From positions 339,041-403,040 of the forward strand of contig CANMZA010000002.1 in the NCBI GenBank assembly GCA_947502305.1: a stretch of 64,000 bases of DNA, written 5' to 3'. The position numbers and the translations under genes were made by a program. Source of the DNA: an uncultured Erythrobacter sp. Its GTDB lineage: Bacteria > Pseudomonadota > Alphaproteobacteria > Sphingomonadales > Sphingomonadaceae. Shown here in pieces: positions 1 to 7,566 of the stretch (positions are counted from its first letter, which is position 1; each line of letters opens with the position of its first letter). The notes below the pieces were generated by a model, which saw only the letters and a list, made by a program, of their open reading frames with translations, had not been told where the DNA came from and made no database searches.

Positions 1-1158
1 GCAGAGACGTTCGAACAATTCGCCGAGCAATTGGAGCGCTATGTCAAAGAGCGTTTGATCCCAGCCGAAAGCGAAGTGATCGAGAACGACGCCATCCCGC
101 CCGCCATTATTGATGAAATGCGCGATATGGGCCTGTTCGGACTATCCGTGCCGGAGGAATATGGTGGCGCAGGCCTGAGCATGACGCAATATGCGCGCGT
201 CGTGAACACGATGAGCAACGCTGCGCCCGCCTATCGCTCGATCTTCTCGATCAATGTCGGGATGTTTGCGAGCGCTCTGAAAAACGGCGCCACAGAGGCT
301 CAACGCGCCGAATGGTATCCGAAATTGGCAGAAGGTAAAATCGCCTGTTTCGGCCTGACGGAACCGGGTTCGGGCAGCGATTCTGCCGCGATGGCGACCA
401 CTGCGACGCCTGATCCGGATGGCAATGGCTGGATTTTGAACGGCACCAAACGCTACATCACCAATGCGCCGCATGCCGATGTCGCGCTCATCATGGCTCG
501 AACAGAAAAAGACGCTTTGCCCAAAAATGCGCATGTCAGCGCGTTTCTGGTGCCGATGAATGCGCCGGGCGTGGCGACCGGATCGCCGGATAAGAAAATG
601 GGGCAATCGGGCTCGCATATCTCCGACATAATGCTCGACGATGTGAAAGTGCCAGGTGAAGCCTTGCTCGGCGGGGAAACCGGCAAGGGCTTCCGTTTTG
701 CGATGCAGAGCCTTGATAATGGACGTATTTCCGTGGGTGCGGCGGCAACCGGCTATGCAAGACGCGCGCTGAATTCCGCGATCCAATATGCCAATGAGCG
801 GAAAGCCTTTGGCGAACCCATCGCCAATTTCCAACTGATCCAAGCGATGCTCGCCGATAGCGAGATTGAGATTTACGCTGCCGAGGCAATGATGGCCGAT
901 GTCACCGCGCGCGCCGATCGCGGAGAGAACATCTTGGTCAAAGCCGCCGCGTTCAAAGTCTTCGCCAGCGAAATGTGCGGCCGCGTGGTTGACCGGGTGG
1001 TGCAGGTTTACGGCGGCGCGGGATATTTGGCGGAATATGACGCGGAACGGTTTTACCGCGATGCGCGCATCTACCGTATCTATGAAGGCACAACGCAGAT
1101 CCTGCAGCTGCAGATTGCGAAACACATGCTGCGCGAATGGGAATCTGCGAACGGCTGA
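1..1158 (+). CDS. acyl-CoA dehydrogenase (5' end cut by window edge)
   Basis: FAD-dependent acyl-CoA dehydrogenase that introduces the alpha,beta double bond into acyl-CoA thioesters. The reading frame is open to the first base, so the true start lies just outside the window; the visible 385 residues are nearly full family length. The FAD/substrate-loop motif FGLTEPGSGSDS is present, as is YGGAGYLAEYDAERFYRDAR. The catalytic-base motif is IYEGTTQI, with its Glu encoded near position 1084. It is followed at 39 bp by a CoA-transferase and then by a thiolase and a hydratase on the same strand, so it likely works in one CoA-ester degradation pathway. The substrate cannot be read from the sequence; a glutaryl-CoA-like or branched substrate is possible. 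The TTG at 31 is an internal codon, not the start. Confidence 0.93.
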   Translation, partial: AETFEQFAEQLERYVKERLIPAESEVIENDAIPPAIIDEMRDMGLFGLSVPEEYGGAGLSMTQYARVVNTMSNAAPAYRSIFSINVGMFASALKNGATEAQRAEWYPKLAEGKIACFGLTEPGSGSDSAAMATTATPDPDGNGWILNGTKRYITNAPHADVALIMARTEKDALPKNAHVSAFLVPMNAPGVATGSPDKKMGQSGSHISDIMLDDVKVPGEALLGGETGKGFRFAMQSLDNGRISVGAAATGYARRALNSAIQYANERKAFGEPIANFQLIQAMLADSEIEIYAAEAMMADVTARADRGENILVKAAAFKVFASEMCGRVVDRVVQVYGGAGYLAEYDAERFYRDARIYRIYEGTTQILQLQIAKHMLREWESANG

Positions 1159-1197
1159 TCCGGCTGCGTCCGTCTAAATCCAATAAGGAAATCTCGT

Positions 1198-2439
1198 TTG
1201 TACCAGCTCCTCAATGACCTCTCGATTATCGAGGTTTCCAGCTTCGTCGCATCGCCCACGGCGGGCCTCTATTGCGCGCAAATGGGTGCGGAGGTCATTC
1301 GGGTCGACCACAAAGCGGGCGGGCTGGATTATGACCGTTATATGCTCACCAAAGAGGGCCGCTCGCTTAGCTGGGAGAACCTCAATCGCGCCAAGAAATC
1401 CGTCGCGCTCGATCTACGTTCGGGCGAGGGGCGCGAATTGTGCGTGGCGCTGGCTGCGAAGACCGGTCAGTGCATCACCAATCTGCCGGAGAAAAGTTTC
1501 CTCAGCCATGCTGCGATGAAAGCTGCGCAGCCAGGCGGTGCGCCAGATATGACATCGGTGCGGATTATGGGCTGGCATGATGGGCGTCAGGCGATGGATT
1601 TCACCGTCAACGCCGCATCTGGATATCCGTTGATGACGGGGCCGGAGGAATGGGAGGTGCAGACCGCGCCGCCGATCAATCAGGTTTTGCCAGCGTGGGA
1701 TTTCATCACCGGGGCCTATTGTGCTTTCACCCTGCTCGCGGCCCTGCGTCACCGTGACAATTGCGGCATTGGCAGCGAGGTTCGAGTGCCCTTGGGCGAT
1801 GTCGCGGTGGGTACAGCGGCGAATGCCGGGATGTATGCCGAAATGCTCTATCGCGGCGGGGACCGTGAGCGGCTTGGCAATGCGATTTGGGGCGCGTTTG
1901 GACGCGATTTCCGATGCAAGGACGGCACCCGTTTCATGGTCGCCGCGCTCACCGCGAAACAATGGGATGGTTTGGTCGAAGCCTTTGGCGTCAGCACCCC
2001 GATTGGCCAATTGGAGGCCGAGACCGGCGTCTCCTTCTCCGACGGCGATGACCCGCGCTTCAAACACCGGCACGCTCTGTTCGATATCTTCCAAAATGTT
2101 GCCAGCGGCCATGATTACAAGGCGCTCTCAGCACGAATGGCGGCCCATGGTTGCACATTCGAAAAATACCGCACCGCGCATGAGGCGGCGAATGATCCCG
2201 ACCTAGTCACGAACAACCCGCTCTTCGGCCCATCGCCTGCCAATCCATCAGGTTTCGAATATCCTGCCACGCGCAGTTTTGCGAATATCCCGGCGCAGGA
2301 TGCAGGCGACCCCGCCTCCGCACCCTATCTCGGTCAGCATTCTGAGGAAGTCTTGGCCGAGCGCCTTGGCCTTTCCAGCGGCGCCATTGGCAAATTGGTG
2401 GATGCCGGGACTGTCGCCCTATCTGATAAGGAAGCCTGA
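1198..2439 (+). CDS. CaiB/BaiF family class III CoA-transferase
   Basis: A 413-residue protein of the family III CoA-transferases, which move CoA between carboxylic acids through an aspartyl-CoA thioester. The family features visible are the N-terminal pattern VASPTAGLYCAQMGAEVIRVD, the RAKKSVALDLRS segment, and a WDFITGAYCA segment in the place of the family's catalytic-Asp motif. The start is TTG at 1198 (Met-Tyr-Gln-Leu-Leu), preceded by AAGGAAAT. The stop overlaps the ATG of the thiolase by one base, which indicates translational coupling. Together with its neighbours it suggests activation and breakdown of an organic acid. Some family members are racemases (Amacr type), so racemase activity is an alternative. 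Confidence 0.9.
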   Translation: MYQLLNDLSIIEVSSFVASPTAGLYCAQMGAEVIRVDHKAGGLDYDRYMLTKEGRSLSWENLNRAKKSVALDLRSGEGRELCVALAAKTGQCITNLPEKSFLSHAAMKAAQPGGAPDMTSVRIMGWHDGRQAMDFTVNAASGYPLMTGPEEWEVQTAPPINQVLPAWDFITGAYCAFTLLAALRHRDNCGIGSEVRVPLGDVAVGTAANAGMYAEMLYRGGDRERLGNAIWGAFGRDFRCKDGTRFMVAALTAKQWDGLVEAFGVSTPIGQLEAETGVSFSDGDDPRFKHRHALFDIFQNVASGHDYKALSARMAAHGCTFEKYRTAHEAANDPDLVTNNPLFGPSPANPSGFEYPATRSFANIPAQDAGDPASAPYLGQHSEEVLAERLGLSSGAIGKLVDAGTVALSDKEA

Positions 2440-3695
2440 TGACTACAACACCTCAAAGCACCAAGTCTCATGGCAGGCGTGCAGCCATCGTCTCCCCTCT
2501 TCGCACACCCGTGGGCAAATTCCTCGGCGGCCTTTCCAGTCTGAATGCGGGCGAATTGGGCGCGATCATCTTGAAAGCATTGGTGGAACGCAGCGGCATT
2601 AACCCAGAGCGCGTTGATGATGTCGTGTTCTCGCAAGGATACGGCAACGCAGAGGCGCCAGCGATCGGGCATTGGTCTTGGCTCGCCGCAGGGCTTCCCT
2701 TGGAAGTGCCCGGCTATCAGCTTGATCGGCGGTGCGGATCGGGGCTTCAAGCGGTCGCCAATGCCGCAATGATGGTCGAAACCGGCATGGCGGATGTTGT
2801 GGTGGCGGGCGGATGTGAAAGCATGTCCAATGTCGAGCATTACACGCTGCAAGGGCGCGGCGGCGCGCGGATGGGCGATATTACCCTGCATGATCGGTTG
2901 TCGCGCGGACGATTGATGAGCCAGCCGATTGAACGGTTTGGGATCATCACCGGCATGATCGAAACCGCAGAGAAATTGGCCAAAGATTACGGCATCACCC
3001 GCGAGGAAGCCGACGCCTTTGCTGTGCGCAGTCACCAAAATGCAGCGGCGGCGTGGGATGCTGGCAAATTTGATGAACAATTGGTGCCAATCGATGTGCC
3101 TCAGCGGCGCGGCGATCCGGTCACTTTTGCCTGTGATGAAGGGTTCCGCGCGGATGCCTCTGCCGAAAGCCTTGCGAAATTGCGCGCGCTTGATCTGAAA
3201 CGCGATCCTGACGCCATCGTCACGGCCGGTAATGCCAGCCAGCAAAACGACGCGGCGGCGGCATGTCTTGTCGTCGCAGAAGACAAGCTCGATGAACTCG
3301 GCCTCACGCCAAGCCTGTGGTTTGGGGGCTGGGCAGCGGCAGGGTGTGACCCATCGCGCATGGGCATCGGCCCGGTGCCCGCGGTGGAGCGCCTGTTTGA
3401 GCGGCGCGGTTACAGCTGGGACGATATCGGCATGGTTGAATTGAACGAAGCCTTCGCCCCGCAAGTGCTCGCTGTGCTGAAAGGATGGGGCTGGAGCGGG
3501 GATGACAGCCGCCGCGATATTCTCAACGTCAATGGATCGGGCATTTCGCTGGGCCATCCAATCGGTGCAACCGGCGGGCGTATTTTGGCCGATATGGCAG
3601 CGGAAATGCACCGGCGTGATGTGCGTTACGGGCTGGAGACGATGTGCATTGGCGGCGGGCAAGGCATCGCGGCCGTGTTTGAGCGCGCGGGCTAA
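2439..3695 (+). CDS. thiolase family acetyl-CoA acyltransferase
   Basis: Thiolase of 418 residues that cleaves 3-ketoacyl-CoA with CoA, or condenses two acyl-CoAs in reverse. The three catalytic signatures are visible: Cys99 in DRRCGSGLQA, His373 in NGSGISLGHPIGATG, and Cys403 in MCIGGGQG. It has about 12 extra N-terminal residues before AAIVSPLRTPVGKF, so an internal start is possible, but the ATG at 2439 overlaps the upstream TGA and fits coupling. Its last base is the first base of the next ATG. Placed in an operon with a dehydrogenase, CoA-transferase and hydratase, a degradative thiolase (type I) is the best reading. It is only moderately like the second thiolase at 14929-16110. Confidence 0.93.
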   Translation: MTTTPQSTKSHGRRAAIVSPLRTPVGKFLGGLSSLNAGELGAIILKALVERSGINPERVDDVVFSQGYGNAEAPAIGHWSWLAAGLPLEVPGYQLDRRCGSGLQAVANAAMMVETGMADVVVAGGCESMSNVEHYTLQGRGGARMGDITLHDRLSRGRLMSQPIERFGIITGMIETAEKLAKDYGITREEADAFAVRSHQNAAAAWDAGKFDEQLVPIDVPQRRGDPVTFACDEGFRADASAESLAKLRALDLKRDPDAIVTAGNASQQNDAAAACLVVAEDKLDELGLTPSLWFGGWAAAGCDPSRMGIGPVPAVERLFERRGYSWDDIGMVELNEAFAPQVLAVLKGWGWSGDDSRRDILNVNGSGISLGHPIGATGGRILADMAAEMHRRDVRYGLETMCIGGGQGIAAVFERAG

Positions 3696-4546
3696 TGACC
3701 GATTTCGGCGCGTGGATTGGGCGCGAGCAAAGCGCCGCTGACCGCCTTGATGAGGCGTTGGCCGCCCGGTGGCTCGCGGCGTTTGACCTCCCTGCGCCAA
3801 GCTCTGGATTTCTGCCGCAGGGCATTCACTTCGCGCTCTGCACGCCGGATGCGCAGACCAACACGCTGGGGGAAGACGGCCATCTGGCCCGTGATGAAAG
3901 CGCAAACAGCTTCTTACCGCCCTTCCCAATGCCGCGCCGCATGTGGGCATCCAGCGCCATCGAATTCCGCGCGCCCTTCGCCGTGGACGCGGTGATAAAA
4001 CGCGTCAGCCGCGTCGCCTCCATCAAGCAGAAAGAGGGGAGCAGCGGTTCCTTAGCTTTCGTCAATATCGAACATCAGACCACCGCAAACGGAACATTGT
4101 CGGTGATCGAAACACAGACATTGGTATACCGCGACGCCGCCGCCCCCGATGCGCCGCTTAGCCCGCCGGCACTGGGTGATGGCGCATTCGCATCTGCTGA
4201 TTGGCAAACGGTCCGCACGCTGATGCCGGATTCCCGCCTGTTGTTTCGCTACTCCGCGCTGACCTTCAACACGCACCGCATTCACTATGACGCGCCCTAT
4301 GCCTCGGATGTGGAACGGTATCGCGGCCTGGTCGTCCACGGCCCGCTCACTGCCAGCTTGCTGTTGCAATTGGCGGCCAGTGAGCTGGGTGAAAACCGCC
4401 TGCGCCGCTTTGAATTTCGCGGTGTGTCCCCGGCAATCGCGGGCGAAACGCTGCATCTCGCGATACGGCCGGGGGACGAAGGCTATGAGCTCGGCGCCTT
4501 CGCCGGTGATGGCCGGCAGGTTATGAAGGCATCAGCCGCGATCTAA
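3695..4546 (+). CDS. MaoC/HTD2-type acyl-CoA hydratase (hot-dog fold)
   Basis: A 283-residue protein resembling the HTD2 / mesaconyl-CoA hydratase group. The N-terminal half contains FLPPFPMPRRMWASS and the C-terminal half carries the hydratase signature FNTHRIHYD at 191-199 followed by VVHGPL at 213-218. These proteins hydrate enoyl-CoA or dehydrate 3-hydroxyacyl thioesters. It is the last gene of the operon starting before base 1, and its ATG overlaps the thiolase stop by one base. Its own stop overlaps the stop of the opposite-strand PPK2 gene by four bases. The exact substrate is unknown; mesaconyl-C4-CoA, or a C4/C5 enoyl-CoA, is an inference from the family only. Confidence 0.85.
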   Translation: MTDFGAWIGREQSAADRLDEALAARWLAAFDLPAPSSGFLPQGIHFALCTPDAQTNTLGEDGHLARDESANSFLPPFPMPRRMWASSAIEFRAPFAVDAVIKRVSRVASIKQKEGSSGSLAFVNIEHQTTANGTLSVIETQTLVYRDAAAPDAPLSPPALGDGAFASADWQTVRTLMPDSRLLFRYSALTFNTHRIHYDAPYASDVERYRGLVVHGPLTASLLLQLAASELGENRLRRFEFRGVSPAIAGETLHLAIRPGDEGYELGAFAGDGRQVMKASAAI

Positions 4547-5319
4547 TCTATCGGATAGTCTTTGATCGGCTCAATCACCGCATAGCTTTCCGCCTTTAGA
4601 TCATCGCCCATTTCAGGAAACTCAATCGGTGCCGGTTCCACATGTGTGTCTGGCAAACGGTCGAGCAGATCTCGGATCAGCGTCAATCGCCCGCGTTTCT
4701 GATCGTTGAAATCCACCAATGTCCACGGCGCATTGTCCGTATGCGTCGCTTTCAACATCGCCTCTCGCGCCTGCGTATAGGCGTCATATTGTTCGCGCGC
4801 AGCCAAATCGACCGGCGACAATTTCCAGCGTTTGAGCGGATCATCAAGCCGTTCGCGCAGGCGCTCTTCTTGATTTTCCTGATCCGTGGTCAGCCAATAT
4901 TTGAACAATAAAATCCCATCATCCGTCAGCTGTTTTTCAAAGACCGGCGCTTGCTCTAAGAAAGCATCGACCTGATCGTCGTTGGCATAACCCATCACCT
5001 TTTCAACCCCGGCGCGGTTATACCAGCTGCGGTCGAACAGGATGATTTCGCCCGCGCTGGGCAAGTGCACGGCGTAACGCTGAAAATACCACTGCGTCAT
5101 TTCATCATCGCTGGGTTTGGACAGTGCGACCGTGCGGCATTGGCGCGGGTTCAATTTGTCACGCACCGCGCGGATCGCGCCGCCTTTGCCCGCCGTGTCG
5201 CGCCCTTCAAATATCACCACGATCCGCACGCCCGTTATCCGTGCCCAGCGCGCCATGCCGACCAGCTCTTCGGTCAGCGGCTCCAGCAATTTGCGATATT
5301 CTTTGCCTTTGAGCGCCAT
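4543..5319 (-). CDS. ppk2: polyphosphate kinase 2 (PPK2 family)
   Basis: PPK2 enzymes transfer phosphate between polyphosphate and nucleotides. The protein has the family P-loop GRDTAGKGG near residue 40 and the Walker B/lid segment FDRSWYNRAGVEKVMG about 55 residues later, within the usual one-domain length of about 260 residues. Two in-frame ATGs lie six bases apart (5325 and 5319). The purine run AAGGA sits directly against the first and about six bases before the second, so 5319 is the better start. The gene is divergent from phhA with only about 58 bp between the starts. It is convergent with the hydratase gene with overlapping stop codons. Class I (NDP to NTP) or class III activity cannot be separated by eye. 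Confidence 0.92.
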   Translation of the reverse strand: MALKGKEYRKLLEPLTEELVGMARWARITGVRIVVIFEGRDTAGKGGAIRAVRDKLNPRQCRTVALSKPSDDEMTQWYFQRYAVHLPSAGEIILFDRSWYNRAGVEKVMGYANDDQVDAFLEQAPVFEKQLTDDGILLFKYWLTTDQENQEERLRERLDDPLKRWKLSPVDLAAREQYDAYTQAREAMLKATHTDNAPWTLVDFNDQKRGRLTLIRDLLDRLPDTHVEPAPIEFPEMGDDLKAESYAVIEPIKDYPID

Positions 5320-5377
5320 CTGCATTCCTTCTCAATTCCACTTGTATCCGCGCTCTGGGTGTCACAAAGAAAGGCTC

Positions 5378-6316
5378 ATGGCCACTCTTGCTGATCCCAC
5401 CATTGATTATTCCGTTCTGCCTCCGCTGGACGAAGGGGTGTTTACCGCGCCGCTGACGAAACCTGCACATTTGGGCGCGGATTGGTTGGAGCCGGCGCAG
5501 ACCGATTATTCATCGGACGATCACGCGGTGTGGAACGACCTGTTTGCGCGGCAAATGGATGTCCTTCCCGGACGCGCGGCCACCGCCTTTCTAAGCGGCT
5601 TGGACAAATTGGATCTGTCGCGCGGCGGCATCCCCGAATTTGGCGCCTTGTCTGAGGAACTGGATAAGCTCACCGGATGGAGCGTCGTGCCGGTCCCCAT
5701 GCTGATCCCGGATCGCGTGTTTTTCTGGCATCTCGCCAATCGCCGTTTCCCGGCGGGCAATTTCATCCGCACGCGTGAAACTTTCGATTACATCCAAGAG
5801 CCCGACGTCTTCCATGATGTGTTTGGTCATGTGCCGATGCTGACCGATCCGGTCTATGCCGATTATATGCAGGAATATGGCCGCGCCGGATGGAAGGCGA
5901 TGCGGTATAACCGGCTCAAGGCACTGGGCGCGCTCTATTGGTACACGGTTGAATTTGGCCTGATCGAAGAAGCAGAGGGCATACGGGCCTATGGTGCAGG
6001 CATTCTTTCGGGCCCGACAGAGGCGCGTTTTGCGGTGGAGGCGGAAAGCCCGAACCGTATCATGCTCAATGTCGACCGGGTGATGCGCACCGATTACGTC
6101 ATCAGCGACTTGCAACCGACCTATTTTGTGATTGAGAGTTTTGATGACCTGTTCCGCCAAACGGTGGAGCGGGATTTTGACAGGCTTTACAATAGCCTAG
6201 CGCCGAATTTCACCTATGCGAATTCAGCGATCATTGATGTCGATAATGTGGTGAACCGGGGCAGCCAAGAATATCATTTGCGCGGCGGGCGCGGCAGCGG
6301 CGCAAAACCGGTTTAG
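5378..6316 (+). CDS. phhA: phenylalanine 4-monooxygenase
   Basis: Tetrahydropterin- and iron-dependent hydroxylase converting phenylalanine to tyrosine. The 312-residue product has the facial triad of the aromatic amino acid hydroxylases: His146 and His151 in FHDVFGHVPML and Glu192 in YWYTVEFGL, plus the pterin-loop region VPVPMLIPDRVFFWHLA. The open frame extends upstream to 5117, but that part is antisense to ppk2. The ATG at 5378 after AAAGAAAGGCTC gives the normal N-terminus. No pterin dehydratase (phhB) is adjacent. The stop is three bases from that of the opposite-strand gene. The family assignment is firm; the tyrosine route is from family knowledge. Confidence 0.96.
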   Translation: MATLADPTIDYSVLPPLDEGVFTAPLTKPAHLGADWLEPAQTDYSSDDHAVWNDLFARQMDVLPGRAATAFLSGLDKLDLSRGGIPEFGALSEELDKLTGWSVVPVPMLIPDRVFFWHLANRRFPAGNFIRTRETFDYIQEPDVFHDVFGHVPMLTDPVYADYMQEYGRAGWKAMRYNRLKALGALYWYTVEFGLIEEAEGIRAYGAGILSGPTEARFAVEAESPNRIMLNVDRVMRTDYVISDLQPTYFVIESFDDLFRQTVERDFDRLYNSLAPNFTYANSAIIDVDNVVNRGSQEYHLRGGRGSGAKPV

Positions 6317-6319
6317 CGG

Positions 6320-6577
6320 CTAAATTTCGGCGGTGCGCTGAAAAATCGCGTGATAGGCAACCAGAATGACGGCCGAAGCGGCAATGGCGACAGCCAGAGC
6401 GATCAGCGAAAGCCCGCCCATGACTGTGCCCGAATTCATAAGCAATCCCGCGATCAAGCTGGCGATCAGGCCAAGACCCATTTGCCGCAATATGTCGCGC
6501 GGCGCATCGGTGCGTCCGGCGATGGATGCGAACCATCCCGCGCTTAATCCGACCGTGATGAGCAGTAACAGTGCCAT
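6320..6577 (-). CDS. GlsB/YeaQ/YmgE-like small stress membrane protein
   Basis: An 85-residue, three-segment hydrophobic protein resembling the transglycosylase-associated (GlsB/YeaQ/YmgE) family, with the glycine-rich pattern LITVGLSAGWFASIAGR followed by MGLGLIASLIAGLL. Members sit in the inner membrane and are commonly induced by general stress; biochemical function is unknown. A GGAAC-N17-CATT element upstream resembles the alphaproteobacterial EcfG general-stress promoter, which agrees with that family trend. It is convergent with phhA with a three-base gap. The weak conservation of such short membrane proteins limits confidence in the family name. Confidence 0.72.
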   Translation of the reverse strand: MALLLLITVGLSAGWFASIAGRTDAPRDILRQMGLGLIASLIAGLLMNSGTVMGGLSLIALAVAIAASAVILVAYHAIFQRTAEI

Positions 6578-6615
6578 AAAATCCTAAAAAGCCTTTGCGC
6601 TTTGTCTATTCCCCT

Positions 6616-6641
6616 AATGCCTGAATGCCCGAATTGGTTCC
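6616..6641 (-). promoter_or_regulatory. candidate EcfG-type (general stress) promoter
   Basis: On the minus strand GGAAC (6641-6637) is followed after 17 bases by CATT (6619-6616). The known alphaproteobacterial EcfG consensus is GGAAC, 16-17 bases, CGTT, so the -10 half has one mismatch. The element lies about 40 bases upstream of the YeaQ-like stress gene. This is a sequence match only. Confidence 0.4.
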
Positions 6642-6665
6642 GCAGAGGATGTCAGCCCCTTAGAA

Positions 6666-7523
6666 TCAAAACAGGTAAAGCAGCGCGCAGCCCATCGCGA
6701 TCCGGTACAAAACAAACACCAGCATCGACGCGCGTTTCAAGAAATTCATCAGGAACGCCATGGTGGCAAAGGCTGCGATAAAGGTCATCACGCCAGTAAT
6801 CAGCGCCTCGACCAGCAAGGCGCTATCCGCCTCTAGCAGGTCGGGAATAATCAGCACGCCCGCGCCCGCAACAGCCGGGATCGAAAGCAGGAAAGAGAAC
6901 CGCGCCGCCTCAAACCGGCCATAGCCCAGCAATCGCGCTGCGGTCATCGTAACGCCCGAACGGCTGGTGCCGGGAACCAGCGCCAGCGCCTGAGCCATGC
7001 CGACGAGCAATCCGTCGCGCCACGTCATCTGCTCAAAAGTCTTATCTTCTTTGCCGAAATAATCCGCAAGACCGAGCAAGATCCCGTAAATAATCAAATT
7101 GGCCGCGATCAGATCCGTGAAACGCAGCGCATCCATCAGACCTTCTGCGCCGATTTCCAGCCCAAATTGATTTTCGACAAAGGCGTCAAGAAATCCCAAT
7201 TTGATCGAAAAACCAGCGATCACGGCGGGTATAGTTCCCAGCACGATCCACCAGAACAGCTTGCGCTCCGCCTTCACACCGGGATTGTTTACCCCAATAC
7301 CCACGGTGGCAAAGCCGCCCCGCGCCAATCCCATGACGTCTTTAAAGAAATAGACGATAATCGCGAGCAGCGACCCGACATGCACAGCAATATCGATCAT
7401 CGGCCCTTGATCTTCGAACCCGGTAAAGACCGAGATCAGGATCAAATGCCCCGATGAGGATATTGGCAAAAACTCGGTGATCCCTTGGACCACCGCAATG
7501 ATGAGCATTTGGAGGAAAGTCAT
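6666..7523 (-). CDS. uppP: undecaprenyl-diphosphate phosphatase
   Basis: Integral membrane phosphatase that recycles undecaprenyl diphosphate to the monophosphate carrier for peptidoglycan and surface glycan synthesis (also called BacA; confers bacitracin tolerance). The 285-residue protein has both active-site motifs of the family: QGITEFLPISSSGHL at 13-27 and PGTSRSG at 184-190, spread over about eight hydrophobic segments. The start ATG at 7523 is preceded by AAGGAGCGAGCGCT, and a perfect 7-bp inverted repeat brackets this Shine-Dalgarno and the start codon. It follows the M13 peptidase gene by 43 bp on the same strand, so co-transcription is possible. Confidence 0.96.
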   Translation of the reverse strand: MTFLQMLIIAVVQGITEFLPISSSGHLILISVFTGFEDQGPMIDIAVHVGSLLAIIVYFFKDVMGLARGGFATVGIGVNNPGVKAERKLFWWIVLGTIPAVIAGFSIKLGFLDAFVENQFGLEIGAEGLMDALRFTDLIAANLIIYGILLGLADYFGKEDKTFEQMTWRDGLLVGMAQALALVPGTSRSGVTMTAARLLGYGRFEAARFSFLLSIPAVAGAGVLIIPDLLEADSALLVEALITGVMTFIAAFATMAFLMNFLKRASMLVFVLYRIAMGCALLYLF

Positions 7524-7555
7524 AGCGCTCGCTCCTTGGAGGAAGCGGGCGCTAT
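7522..7555 (-). promoter_or_regulatory. inverted repeat over the uppP ribosome binding site and start
   Basis: ATAGCGC at 7522-7528 pairs perfectly with GCGCTAT at 7549-7555, and CGCT/AGCG inside extends the stem with one mismatch. In the uppP transcript the start codon lies in the stem and AAGGAG in the apical part. It could limit translation or act as a weak intergenic structure after the M13 gene. There is no T-run, so it is not an obvious terminator. Confidence 0.4.
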
Positions 7556-7566
7556 GTCAATATTCC

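Noticed and set aside
2334-3950. 538-codon open frame on the minus strand
   Set aside because: It lies fully antisense to the thiolase and hydratase, which have intact motifs. Its product is Arg/His/Cys-rich without family features, the usual shadow in high-GC DNA.
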